Shown here piece after piece: positions 16,341-25,998 of a stretch of DNA of 64,000 nucleotides. The DNA is from an uncultured Collinsella sp. (GTDB lineage: Bacteria; Actinomycetota; Coriobacteriia; Coriobacteriales; Coriobacteriaceae). The translations under genes and the position numbers were made by a program. The stretch is from NCBI GenBank assembly GCA_900541235.1, contig UQIW01000013.1, positions 12,175 through 76,174 of the forward strand, read 5' to 3'. Numbering within the stretch: position 1 is the first letter of the stretch; every line of letters starts with the position of its first letter. Below the pieces are notes generated by a model. The model did no database searches. It was not told where the DNA came from and was given only the letters and a program-made list of their open reading frames with translations.

Positions 16341-16487
16341 CGAGCGAGCGGGCTCCGGGTGCGGTAAGGTGACGTGAAACAAGCGGGCGCTGACCTTTTG
16401 GTCGCGCCCGTGAAGTTGAGCGTCAGATTGCCGTGCCCGGGGCCTGCGCAGCGCCGAGCGGTTACGCCGTTTGTAAAACGGCGTAAC
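16341..16487 (-). repeat. ~150-bp two-hairpin element, copy A (candidate structured RNA)
   Basis: It aligns along its full length with 25851-25998. The most conserved 64 bp (16366-16429) contain AAGGTGACGTGAAA, the hairpin GGGCGCTGACC with GGTCGCGCCC, and CGTCAGATT. A second hairpin, ACGCCGTT with AACGGCGT, abuts the stop codon of larE. Between copies, stem bases change in pairs (C-G to A-T flanking the first stem; A-T to C-G in the second). Strand is assigned minus because both copies sit at 3' ends of minus-strand genes; this is inference. Confidence 0.65.
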
Positions 16488-17366
16488 TTAAAGATTCATG
16501 TTGCCGTGAATGTAGGGGGTGACCTCGGGGGAGATATGGTCGCAGCCCAGTTCGCGCAGCGCGGACTTGATAACGGCGGGCAGCGGGGTCTTGCCCTTGT
16601 CGTCGACGGCGGCACCGCCGAGGGTGGCAATCTTGGCGACATCTGCGGGTGCGGCCTCGATATGCATGCAGCCGCCGACCAGGCGCGCGCGTACCTGTGC
16701 CAGATCAAGATCGTGCAGGTAATCCTCGCAGGCGCGAATCAGGGAGACCTTCTCGCGCGTAAGCTCCTCGCCCGTGGGGACGCGCGTGGCAAGACATGCT
16801 CCCGCCGGCAGGTTCCAAACGGGATAACCCCATGCGCGCAGCAGCTCGCGCTCTTCGTCCTTGGTAAAGCCGACCTCCATAAGGGGTGAGCGTACGCCGA
16901 GCTCTTCTGCCGCACGCATGCCGGGGCGGTAGTCACCGCGATCGCTTGCATTGCTGCCATCGATGACGGTGGGAAAGCCGAGCGACTTGGCGTGGTTGAC
17001 GATGGCGGTAAAGCCAGCGTGCTTGCAGTGGTAGCAGCGATTGGCATCGTTGCAGGCTACTTGGGGGAGCTGCAACTGATCGACCGAAAGATTGAGCACG
17101 GGGAGCTTAAAATGCGCCCCTTCATTGGCTTGTCCATCAACGGACTGCTCAAACGAAGCCTGCTCGGGCGTGCCGATGAGCGGCGTGGTGAGATGGACGA
17201 GGAGGGTATTGGTAGGCATGATGCGGGCGCATACGGCGGCCAAAAAGCTGCTGTCAACGCCGCCGGAAAACCCGATAGCCACGCGCCCGTATGCCAAAAG
17301 CAGCTGTTCGAGCGCCGATAGCTTGTCTTGAAGCTCCTCTGCGGGTGCCGTGGTGTCTAAAATCAT
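16488..17366 (-). CDS. larE: ATP-dependent sacrificial sulfur transferase LarE
   Basis: A 292-residue PP-loop ATPase of the LarE family. The AMP-binding loop is FSGGVDSSFLA, followed by NRCYHCKHAGF and the LarE signature PAGACLATRVPTGEELT, which holds the cysteine that donates sulfur in the single-Cys type. LarE makes the nickel-pincer nucleotide cofactor of lactate racemase together with LarB and LarC; neither is in this window, so its target enzyme is unknown. It is divergent from the HAD phosphatase. The start codon at 17366 follows AAGGAACG. Confidence 0.85.
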   Translation of the reverse strand: MILDTTAPAEELQDKLSALEQLLLAYGRVAIGFSGGVDSSFLAAVCARIMPTNTLLVHLTTPLIGTPEQASFEQSVDGQANEGAHFKLPVLNLSVDQLQLPQVACNDANRCYHCKHAGFTAIVNHAKSLGFPTVIDGSNASDRGDYRPGMRAAEELGVRSPLMEVGFTKDEERELLRAWGYPVWNLPAGACLATRVPTGEELTREKVSLIRACEDYLHDLDLAQVRARLVGGCMHIEAAPADVAKIATLGGAAVDDKGKTPLPAVIKSALRELGCDHISPEVTPYIHGNMNL

Positions 17367-17462
17367 GAAACGTTCCTTATCGTTGAGTACTCGATTGAAA
17401 ACTATAATCCTAATGCGTTACTTGCCATAAGACTTCTATCTGTGTAACGAAAGTGCAATATG

Positions 17463-17479
17463 GTATATACGTTATATAC
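17463..17479. promoter_or_regulatory. Palindrome between larE and the HAD gene
   Basis: GTATATA and TATATAC are perfectly inverted around CGT in the 173-bp divergent promoter region. It could be an operator or part of overlapping -10 regions. Confidence 0.35.
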
Positions 17480-17539
17480 AAGTTGCCAAATGCGGTAGAG
17501 TTGCGGCAATGCGACAGCGAGAGTCGATGGGGGACCGAT

Positions 17540-18190
17540 ATGATCAAGGCTGTTATTTTTGACATGGATGGAACACTGGTCGATACCGAGCGTTTGGGGA
17601 TTAAGGCCTGGAAGGCAGGCGCCGCTGAGCTGGGGCTCGCGATTGATGATGCCCTGATCCATCAGTTTATTGGCCGCACGCTGCCCGACGTCATGGACAT
17701 CCTTGAGGCACATTACGGCAGCAGAGAAACCGCCGAGGCGCTCTATCATCGCCACAAGGAGATTCGCGACGAGATGGTCAAGACCGATCTGGAGCTTAAG
17801 GCCGGCGCCGCCGAGTGCATAGACGAGCTGCTGGCTGCGGGCTATCACGTGGGCCTTGCAACGTCGTCGCGCCTCGTTACGGCCGAGCGCAACCTTAAGA
17901 TGGTCGGCCTCTTTGACAAGTTTGAGACGGTGACTTGCGGCGAGGACGTCGTGCATGGCAAGCCCGATCCCGAGATGTATCTGCTTGCCTGCGAGCGCGC
18001 GGGCTTTACTCCCGAGGAATGTGCCGTGGTCGAGGATTCGCGCAACGGCTGCGTCTCGGGCATTACGGCCGGCTGTCATGTCTTTGCCGTCCCCGACATC
18101 GTGCCGCTGCCGCAGGACGTGGTGGATGGCTGCGAGGCCGTACTCGATACGTTGTTCGACCTGGCGGCGGCAGTCAAGGCCGTGCGCTAG
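17540..18190 (+). CDS. HAD-superfamily phosphatase (beta-phosphoglucomutase-like)
   Basis: A 216-residue cytosolic HAD hydrolase of subclass IA. Motif I is FDMDGTLVDTE, motif II lies in LATSSRLV, and motif IV in VVEDSRNGC with the preceding Lys in GKPDPEMYL. The small alpha-helical cap suits phosphoglycolate, sugar phosphate or nucleotide substrates, or beta-phosphoglucomutase activity; the sequence does not choose between them. ATG 17540 follows GGGGGA. It is convergent with the LacI gene across a strong terminator. Confidence 0.8.
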   Translation: MIKAVIFDMDGTLVDTERLGIKAWKAGAAELGLAIDDALIHQFIGRTLPDVMDILEAHYGSRETAEALYHRHKEIRDEMVKTDLELKAGAAECIDELLAAGYHVGLATSSRLVTAERNLKMVGLFDKFETVTCGEDVVHGKPDPEMYLLACERAGFTPEECAVVEDSRNGCVSGITAGCHVFAVPDIVPLPQDVVDGCEAVLDTLFDLAAAVKAVR

Positions 18191-18229
18191 ACCGCTGCGG
18201 CGTTGAAACGAGCAATTGCCCACGTTTGT

Positions 18230-18277
18230 GCTTAAGCAAAAGGGGCCCGGCAATGGTCGGGCCCCTTTTGCTTAAGC
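18230..18277. terminator. Bidirectional terminator (20-bp perfect stem)
   Basis: GCTTAAGCAAAAGGGGCCCG and its exact reverse complement flank GCAATGGT, giving U-rich tails in both directions between convergent genes. Confidence 0.85.
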
Positions 18278-18303
18278 GGCGACATAGCATACTCGCGGGC
18301 GTG

Positions 18304-19416
18304 CTATAGATACGCGCCGAGATTGATGGCGGTGGCTTCGGTTTGGCTGCTCGCCTGGGTGCTGGCGCGCTCCAGTAGGAACGGACGCACCAGTTCTTGG
18401 CGGTTGATATCCTCGGCGGCGGTGACTGCGGTGACGGTGCGCGCTGCAGAGCCGACGCGGATATGCTTGGTCTTTGCCGGGGCCTTGTTCTCGATTTGCT
18501 CCATGAGCAGTTGGACACCCTTGCGGCCAATCTCGTAGCCCGGGGGCGCTACCGTAGTGAGCGGGACCGATCCGCTCCAAGCGAGCGGGTTGCCATCGCA
18601 GCCCGCTACGCGTACTTGCCCGGGGACAGAGATGCCCTTGTCGACCAGTGCCGAAACGACACCCGAGGCCAGCACGTCGGTTAGACCGACGACAAAATCG
18701 GGGCGTTCGTCGGCGGGACGCTCGGCGATTTGGCTGCCGATACCATAGCCGTCGGCCGCCGTGTTCCACTCGCCGGCGTCAATGACTTCGATCTTGATGT
18801 CGGGATGTAGGGCGAGCGCCTTATGAATGCCAAGGACGCGCAGGGTGAGTTGCATAAATGCTGCTCTACCCACAACGGTGATATGGCGTGCACCGCGGGC
18901 GATGGCGAGTTCGGCAATGATGCGACCCTGGGCCTCGTTGTCGGCCGCTACGTAGTAGCCGGGCCCGGAGCAATGGATGTCCAGATGGACGATCGGCACG
19001 GGCATCTTGGTCATGGCGGGGTGCCAGTCGGGGGACGCCATGGGCTGAACCATGACGCCGGACATCTGGGTGCCCATAAAGTAGCGCAGGTAATGGTCCT
19101 CGAGAATATCGTCGTTATCGGCGTTGGCGATGAGCAGGTCGTAGCCGTGCTTGCGAGCCTCGTTGTGGGCGCCGCTGGCGATTTGGAGCGAAAAACCGTG
19201 ATCGAGACGGGGGAGCACCAGGCCAAAGGACTTGGTGGCGCCGCCCGCAAGCTGACGAGCGCTTTGGTTGGGCAGGTAGCCCAGGCGATTGATGGTTTCG
19301 TTAATGAGCTTGAGGGTCTCGGGACGCAGCTTTTCGGGGTGGTTGAGCGCGTTGGAAACCGTGCCCAACGAAACTCCGGCTTCGCGCGCGACGTCGCTGA
19401 TTTTAACCTTTGCCAT
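18304..19416 (-). CDS. LacI/GalR-family transcriptional regulator
   Basis: A 370-residue repressor with N-terminal helix-turn-helix VKISDVAREAGVSLGTVS, hinge region INRLGYLPNQSARQLAG and a sugar-binding type core. ATG 19416 starts the protein at MAKVKIS; upstream in-frame sequence runs through a hairpin repeat and is not credible as coding. It is divergent from glmS, with about 316 bp between, and may act there, though LacI operators normally have a central CG and the palindrome seen there does not. The effector is unknown. Confidence 0.85.
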   Translation of the reverse strand: MAKVKISDVAREAGVSLGTVSNALNHPEKLRPETLKLINETINRLGYLPNQSARQLAGGATKSFGLVLPRLDHGFSLQIASGAHNEARKHGYDLLIANADNDDILEDHYLRYFMGTQMSGVMVQPMASPDWHPAMTKMPVPIVHLDIHCSGPGYYVAADNEAQGRIIAELAIARGARHITVVGRAAFMQLTLRVLGIHKALALHPDIKIEVIDAGEWNTAADGYGIGSQIAERPADERPDFVVGLTDVLASGVVSALVDKGISVPGQVRVAGCDGNPLAWSGSVPLTTVAPPGYEIGRKGVQLLMEQIENKAPAKTKHIRVGSAARTVTAVTAAEDINRQELVRPFLLERASTQASSQTEATAINLGAYL

Positions 19417-19480
19417 AGCGGCCCCTTTGATGCGTTTCAAGTACAAGCCAGATTGTAGCATCGCCCGCCCCCGAGGTGTC

Positions 19481-19528
19481 AAAACCTGCCATTTAGGGAC
19501 AGGTTTATTTTGGCAGGTTTTATCTGGG
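19481..19528. repeat. Short hairpin repeat, AACCTGCC-arm subtype, copy 3 (inverted)
   Basis: AAAACCTGCC, then TTAGGGACAGGTTTATT, then TGGCAGGTTTTATCTGGG: the reverse orientation of the other three copies. It is followed within 25 bp by a second hairpin of the same loop class with different arms. Confidence 0.8.
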
Positions 19529-19548
19529 AAAACGATGCTGCCAGACCA

Positions 19549-19585
19549 AACCACCACGAAGGTGCCTGTCCCCTTTGTGGTGGTG
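19549..19585. repeat. Short hairpin repeat, CCACCAC-arm subtype
   Basis: CCACCAC (19551-19557) pairs with GTGGTGG (19577-19583). The bottom strand carries AAAGGGGACAGGCACC in the loop. The same arms recur at 52578-52617. Confidence 0.75.
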
Positions 19586-19598
19586 GGGTGTGTATCGA

Positions 19599-19631
19599 GT
19601 GGTATTCAAGTTGAGATACCACTTCTGGTAT
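19599..19631. promoter_or_regulatory. Triple half-site operator candidate upstream of glmS
   Basis: GTGGTAT (19599-19605), ATACCAC (19616-19622) and TGGTAT (19626-19631) alternate in orientation, giving ATACCA-CTTC-TGGTAT as a compact palindrome. The half-site TGGTAT resembles those bound by GntR/HutC-type amino-sugar regulators (NagR/DasR), a fitting theme for glmS. A -10-like TACAAT lies at 19653-19658. Confidence 0.4.
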
Positions 19632-19732
19632 ATCAGCTTGCGTCCGCGTGAGTACAATACTCGAACGTTATACGTCTCAGCGCCCCATGTGCGTGGACGT
19701 TTTGCAGTCACGCGGACGAAGGGATTTATCCT

Positions 19733-21580
<1,848 letters not shown>

Positions 21581-21604
21581 TCGAGTTCCGTCATCCTAAC
21601 AACT

Positions 21605-21642
21605 AAGGCCCGACTCCGCGTCATCAGGCGGAGCCGGGCCTT
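21605..21642. terminator. Terminator between convergent glmS and gntR
   Basis: AAGGCCCGACTCCGC pairs with GCGGAGCCGGGCCTT (one mismatch). Confidence 0.75.
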
Positions 21643-21652
21643 GTTGCATTTG

Positions 21653-21698
21653 CCCAGATAAAACCTGCCAAAATAAACCTGTCCCTATTTGGCAGGTT
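21653..21698. repeat. Short hairpin repeat, AACCTGCC-arm subtype, copy 4
   Basis: CCCAGATAAAACCTGCC, loop, GGCAGGTTA. Its right arm overlaps the last codons of the convergent GntR gene and supplies the TAA stop, so insertion or spread of the repeat may have reset the end of that protein. Confidence 0.8.
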
Positions 21699-22428
21699 AG
21701 CGGAGCTTGCTGGTCTCGAAGTACTCGGGGAACTGGTCCAGGACCTCGGTCTGGTTGCGAAACATCATATGCAGGTGCTTGCTGACCAAAAAGCTCGCCT
21801 CGATAGGATCGCGACCGGCGATGGCGCGGCGGATTTGCTTGTGCTCGTTAACGGTCTCCTGATTGTCGAGCGTCTGCGTGGCGGCGCGCAGCCAGCGGAA
21901 GCGCTCCAAGTCGGCATTGGTCTCTTCGAGCCATGACCACACGGTGCTGCGGCACGCGATGCTAAAGATCATGCGGTGCATGAGGTTGTCGCTTAAAAAG
22001 AATCCGATGCGATCCTCTTCGGCCATGGCCTTTTCCTGCAGCGCGATGGCTCGGTCGAGCTGCTCGATGCCTGCCGAGGTAGCGCGGGCGCAGCACTCCA
22101 CAATCACCTGCTTTTCCAGGTGTTCGCGAATATAGCAAGCGCTTTCGGCAAGGGTGAGGTTAATGGGCGAGACATAGGTACCGCTTTGGGGCACGGTGCG
22201 CACCAGGCCCTCTTGTGCCAGACGCACTAGCGCCTCGCGCACAGGGGTGCGCCCCATATCCAGGTCGTCGCAAAGCTGCTTGACGCCCAGCTTTTCGCCC
22301 GGCTTGTAGTCCAGGTAGACGATTTTGCGTCGAATGGTGTGGTAGGACTGGTCCTGTAGGCTCGTTTCCTGCTCGCCGACGTGCATCGATTCTTCCATAG
22401 CGCCTCGCAACTGTTCTATCACACTCAT
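21697..22428 (-). CDS. GntR-family regulator with FCD effector domain (FadR subfamily)
   Basis: A 243-residue regulator. The winged helix (residues ~28-95) contains YHTIRRKIVYLDYKPGEKLG and MGRTPVREALVRLAQEGLV, typical GntR signatures. The remaining all-helical FCD domain supplies His and Asp ligands (DNLMHRMIF, KHLHMMF) for a metal and a carboxylate effector. It is divergent from the YeiH-type transporter with a 163-bp gap, so it probably controls that gene and itself. The stop codon lies within a hairpin repeat. Confidence 0.85.
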   Translation of the reverse strand: MSVIEQLRGAMEESMHVGEQETSLQDQSYHTIRRKIVYLDYKPGEKLGVKQLCDDLDMGRTPVREALVRLAQEGLVRTVPQSGTYVSPINLTLAESACYIREHLEKQVIVECCARATSAGIEQLDRAIALQEKAMAEEDRIGFFLSDNLMHRMIFSIACRSTVWSWLEETNADLERFRWLRAATQTLDNQETVNEHKQIRRAIAGRDPIEASFLVSKHLHMMFRNQTEVLDQFPEYFETSKLR

Positions 22429-22591
22429 ATGTCAGTTGTTAATTATGCCGCGAATCATCTTTCCGCGGTGGGTAATTCGGCTGTTGCCTGAGAACTATCG
22501 CGGCATCTTAGTCGTTGTTTACGCAAGGCTGTGCTCAATGTTGCCGTATCATAAGCCGTCGCAAACGTGAAATAGAAAGAAGGAATCCCAT

Positions 22592-23626
22592 ATGCAACTG
22601 GCGAATATCGTACGCGAGCGCTGGAAGGGCGTCTTGTTCTGCCTGATCATCGCTATCCCCGCGACGTTGCTCGGCAAACAAATCGAGGTGGTCGGCGGGC
22701 CGGTATTTGCCATCCTCTTTGGCATGGTCCTGGCGCTCGTCTTTCCCAAGAATCGTCGCGATCAGCTCGCCGCCGGCGTCACCTATACGTCCAAAAAAGT
22801 CTTGCAGTACGCGGTTATCCTGCTTGGCTTTGGCATGAACCTCTCCCAGATTCTGTCCAAGGGCGCCCAGTCGCTGCCGATTATCGTGGCGACGATCTCG
22901 ACCTCGCTTGTCATCGCCTTCGTGCTCTGCCGCGTCATGAACGTGCCGAGCAAGATTGCGACGCTTGTGGGTGTGGGTTCGTCGATTTGCGGCGGTTCTG
23001 CCATCGCCGCGACCGCACCCGTCATCGATGCCGACGATCGCGAGATTGCCCAGGCCATTTCGGTCATCTTCCTGTTTAACGTTATCGCGGCGCTCGTGTT
23101 TCCGACGCTCGGCGGCATGCTCGGGCTGACCAACGAGGGCTTTGGCCTGTTTGCCGGCACCGCCATCAACGACACCTCGTCCGTAACGGCTGCGGCGAGC
23201 GCTTGGGACAGCATGCATCCCGGCGCTAATGTGCTCGAGAGCGCCACGGTGGTCAAGCTCACCAGGACGCTGGCCATCATTCCCATCACGTTGGTCCTCG
23301 CGTGCTGGCAGATGCATCTGGCACGCAAGGCCGGAGGCGACGCCAAAAGCACGTTCTCGCTTAAACGCGCGTTTCCCATGTTTGTGCTGTTCTTTGTGCT
23401 GGCGAGCGTAATCACCACGGTGCTTCAGCTTCCCGCGTCCTTTACGGCGCCCATCAAGGAGCTGTCGAAGTTCTTTATTGTGATGGCCATGGCGGCTATT
23501 GGTTTTAATACCGATATCGTCGAGCTGGTCAAAAAAGGCGGCAAGCCCATCGCATTGGGCTTTTGCTGCTGGATTGGCATTGCGTGCATGAGTTTAGGAA
23601 TGCAGCACGTGCTGGGAATCTGGTAG
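22592..23626 (+). CDS. YeiH-family putative sulfate/organosulfur exporter
   Basis: A 344-residue integral membrane protein of the UPF0324/YeiH (PF03601) family with about ten hydrophobic segments. Family landmarks include LQYAVILLGFGMNLSQI, VGVGSSICGGSAIAATAPVI and FAGTAINDTSSVTAA. The family is annotated as putative sulfate exporters on limited evidence. A GntR regulator is divergent from it, and a Fis-type regulator follows downstream. GAAAGAAGGAA precedes ATG 22592. Confidence 0.8.
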   Translation: MQLANIVRERWKGVLFCLIIAIPATLLGKQIEVVGGPVFAILFGMVLALVFPKNRRDQLAAGVTYTSKKVLQYAVILLGFGMNLSQILSKGAQSLPIIVATISTSLVIAFVLCRVMNVPSKIATLVGVGSSICGGSAIAATAPVIDADDREIAQAISVIFLFNVIAALVFPTLGGMLGLTNEGFGLFAGTAINDTSSVTAAASAWDSMHPGANVLESATVVKLTRTLAIIPITLVLACWQMHLARKAGGDAKSTFSLKRAFPMFVLFFVLASVITTVLQLPASFTAPIKELSKFFIVMAMAAIGFNTDIVELVKKGGKPIALGFCCWIGIACMSLGMQHVLGIW

Positions 23627-23678
23627 AGAAGTAGCTTATTTGCGTACTGGTTGCTGGTGAGCGCATGCTTGCGGTGGA

Positions 23679-23743
23679 GCGATAGGAGCTCTTGCGGGTA
23701 TGGCTTGTCCGCAGGTTGATAGGTCCCGAAGAGCTCTTATCGC
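23679..23743. repeat. Long palindrome with variable arms (possible copy 5)
   Basis: GCGATAGGAGCTCTT (23679-23693) pairs with AAGAGCTCTTATCGC (23729-23743) with one mismatch, around a 35-bp interior containing GTCCGCAGG. A second stem, GCCCCGC with GCGGGGC, follows at 23742-23767. The two lie in the 266-bp gap after the YeiH gene. Relation to the copies at 2070, 34557, 38951 and 46561 rests on architecture and a short CCGCAGG match, so it is tentative. Confidence 0.5.
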
Positions 23744-23892
23744 CCCGCCAGGATGGCGATGCGGGGCAATTCATATATTCGCAAGAAGGTGCCGCAGACC
23801 CTATAGTGTTTGGTGAACATTATCGTTCAATTTTGAAACACTCGGTCGTGCGACCGTCGGCGGTTGCACGTCGCCGCGGACAGGGGCAAATC

Positions 23893-25110
23893 ATGGATAG
23901 CAATGCTAAGCTGAACATCTTGACCGATGCCCTAGCTGCTGCCGGGGCCTCGGCATTGGCAATCGATGCGCGTGGGGACGTCGCGATCTCGACCATGAAT
24001 GACGCGGCGCTTGAGCGGGATGTGGCGGCTTTTGTCGCTGAGCGTCTCGACCGTATAGGAGACGGCGCGCGTCTGGTTATGGGGCGTGAGGGTACGCGCC
24101 TGAGCCTGACCGTTCGCCCCACCGACAAAGAGGGCGGGAGGCTTTGGGTCGTTGTGGTCCGCGAGGTGCGCGGTGCCGCGGCGCATGCGGGCATCGAGTG
24201 GCTCAACGCCGACGAAGTTGAGGTCCGCTATGAATCGAGCGCGTACGGCATCGTTGAGGGGGCGGCCTCGGTGGCTGTACCGGTTACCGAGAGCTATGCG
24301 CGCGGCGTGCCCCTTATGCTCGAGGGCGAGCTGGGAGCGGGTCAGGTCGAGATTGCCAAGCGCCTCTATCTGGATGGCCCTTTTGTCGATCAGCCCTTTG
24401 TTTCCGTCGCGCTCGATGAACTCACCGATCGCGGTTGGCGCCATGTGCTCAAAAGCTCCGAATCGCCGCTGTTCCAAACGGGGCTGACCCTTTGCATTGA
24501 GGGCTGGAATGCGGTTGGCCCCCAGCGCCTCCGCGAGCTGGTCTCCACGATGACCGACACCGCGTTGGCGACGCGCTGCCATGTGGTGCTGACGGCGAAT
24601 GACATGCCGGGCGGCGGCGAAAGTGATCAAGCCGCCTTTGTGACCGAGCGCTTCGCCTGTGCGGTGAGCGTCGCGCCGGCAATCGCCGAGCAGGGAGCCG
24701 CGTCGACGAAGGTCGCGCGCTATTTGGAATATCTCGCTGATGCATTTGGGACGGCAGCGCCCACGCTGTCTGCCGCGGCGACGAAGACGCTCGATGCTTA
24801 CCGCTGGCCGCGCAACTATCTGCAGCTCCGCGAGGTCTCGGAACGACTGTATATATTGGTGGGGACGGGCACGGTGGACCGCGCTGTGGCGGAGGAAGTG
24901 TTCGCCCAAGAGGACGTGATTAAGACCGCAACCTTTGGCGCCCCGACGCTTGAAAGTGACCTGTATATCCTGCGACCGCTGGCCGATACCGAGCGAGATA
25001 TCGCGCATCTGGTTGTAGACCATCTCCACGGCAACCGAACCCGTGCGGCGGAGGTGCTGGGCATAAGCCGTACAACGCTGTGGCGCTTGCTGAAGGACGA
25101 TGACCGTTGA
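23893..25110 (+). CDS. Fis-type helix-turn-helix regulator with a degenerate AAA+ region
   Basis: A 405-residue protein built like a sigma-54 enhancer-binding regulator without working ATPase motifs. The C-terminus HGNRTRAAEVLGISRTTLWRLL is a clear Fis-type DNA-binding helix-turn-helix. In the middle, GELGAGQVEIAK occupies the Walker A place (consensus GExGxGKE) with Gln for the essential Lys, and no GAFTGA loop for sigma-54 contact can be found. It is therefore probably a sigma-54-independent regulator. Upstream in-frame sequence runs through a palindrome and is not part of the gene. Neighbourhood suggests control of the YeiH-type transporter. Confidence 0.65.
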   Translation: MDSNAKLNILTDALAAAGASALAIDARGDVAISTMNDAALERDVAAFVAERLDRIGDGARLVMGREGTRLSLTVRPTDKEGGRLWVVVVREVRGAAAHAGIEWLNADEVEVRYESSAYGIVEGAASVAVPVTESYARGVPLMLEGELGAGQVEIAKRLYLDGPFVDQPFVSVALDELTDRGWRHVLKSSESPLFQTGLTLCIEGWNAVGPQRLRELVSTMTDTALATRCHVVLTANDMPGGGESDQAAFVTERFACAVSVAPAIAEQGAASTKVARYLEYLADAFGTAAPTLSAAATKTLDAYRWPRNYLQLREVSERLYILVGTGTVDRAVAEEVFAQEDVIKTATFGAPTLESDLYILRPLADTERDIAHLVVDHLHGNRTRAAEVLGISRTTLWRLLKDDDR

Positions 25111-25194
25111 GCGAGGCGCCCGTGACCGCACGCGACGCGTGTGCTACAGTCCAAAGCGTTATTGTTTCGATTTGGTTACGGCGTGCGAGGGCAT

Positions 25195-25770
25195 ATGGCT
25201 GAGACTTCAAAACCGAGCCGCAGAAGGCGGAGTGCCGCGCCGGTCAACCGACGCACAACATCGGTGACGTGGGGCAAACACGCCTCGGGGTTTGATGGCT
25301 CGTTCAAGCGCACTAAATACGGCTATCCTTCGGCAAGCGCCCGCTTGGCAATGCAGGCAGAGTCCTCGCTGTGGGGCCGCAAACGCGTGGTGGGCTCAAA
25401 GCTCAAGCACGACGGAACGCTCGGCTACATCAGCCGCGGGGCGGCTCGCCGCAGCGGGCTCAATCCCGCCGGCTGGCATCGCTACGTGCCGATCGTGGCC
25501 GCCGTTGCAGTGATCGTCATCGCGCTCGCTGCGCTCGGATATGCCGGCGGTGGCGCCAACTTGGACGCAATGTTTAAATCGCCCGAGCTCGCGCATGTAG
25601 GTACAGAAGTTGTCGAGGGCGCTCAGGCCCAGACGAGCGTCGCGCCCCAGCGCGGTATCGTTGCGGCGGCCTCCACCATCGCCGATGTGCAAAAGGACGA
25701 AGACAAGCAAGGCGACGACGTCGATGCGAATCAGACGAGCGAAACGGCAATAACTCCATCGGCGGGATAA
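25195..25770 (+). CDS. Hypothetical single-pass membrane protein
   Basis: A 191-residue protein of unknown function. The N-terminal ~100 residues are basic (many Arg, Lys and Ser; starts MAETSKPSRRRRS). One membrane segment follows at about 108-130 (YVPIVAAVAVIVIALAALGY). The C-terminal ~60 residues are acidic and low-complexity. The topology is probably cytoplasmic basic N-terminus and extracellular tail. The 84-bp gap after the Fis-type regulator leaves operon membership open. Confidence 0.6.
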   Translation: MAETSKPSRRRRSAAPVNRRTTSVTWGKHASGFDGSFKRTKYGYPSASARLAMQAESSLWGRKRVVGSKLKHDGTLGYISRGAARRSGLNPAGWHRYVPIVAAVAVIVIALAALGYAGGGANLDAMFKSPELAHVGTEVVEGAQAQTSVAPQRGIVAAASTIADVQKDEDKQGDDVDANQTSETAITPSAG

Positions 25771-25780
25771 GTTGCGAGTG

Positions 25781-25817
25781 GGGCAGCTAATTTGGGACGG
25801 GGCTTTTTTAGCTGCCC
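25781..25817 (+). repeat. Hairpin with TTTGGGACGG loop (acts as terminator), copy 1
   Basis: GGGCAGCTAA pairs with TTAGCTGCCC around TTTGGGACGGGGCTTTT. The stretch AGCTAATTTGGGACGG plus GGCTTTTTT recurs on the other strand at 38751-38775 with a single base changed but with different pairing arms. The T run inside the element makes it a plausible terminator for the preceding gene. Confidence 0.6.
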
Positions 25818-25850
25818 AAGACAGTGGCTCATTCGATGTCAGTCGCCAAA

Positions 25851-25998
25851 AGCGAGCGAGCCGCATTTGCGCCAAGGTGACGTGAAATGAGAGGGCGCTG
25901 ACCTTCTGGTCGCGCCCTCGAAATTGAACGTCAGATTGGCGTGAATGCGGCCCGCGCAGCGTCAACGAGCCCGCCGTTCGGTAGAATGGCGGAACTAA
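25851..25998 (-). repeat. ~150-bp two-hairpin element, copy B (candidate structured RNA)
   Basis: Homologous to copy A at 16341-16487. The core 25874-25937 carries AAGGTGACGTGAAA, stem GAGGGCGC with GCGCCCTC, and CGTCAGATT; the second stem is CCGCCGTT with AATGGCGG, immediately before the stop of the minus-strand nitroreductase gene. Compared with copy A, paired bases change together, which supports a folded RNA or single-stranded DNA. Confidence 0.65.

Noticed and set aside
19660..19732. glmS ribozyme upstream of glmS (an AGCGCC match is present)
   Set aside because: Only the AGCGCC hexamer fits. The remaining conserved core and the needed ~120-150 nt are missing, since just ~60 nt separate it from the start codon.
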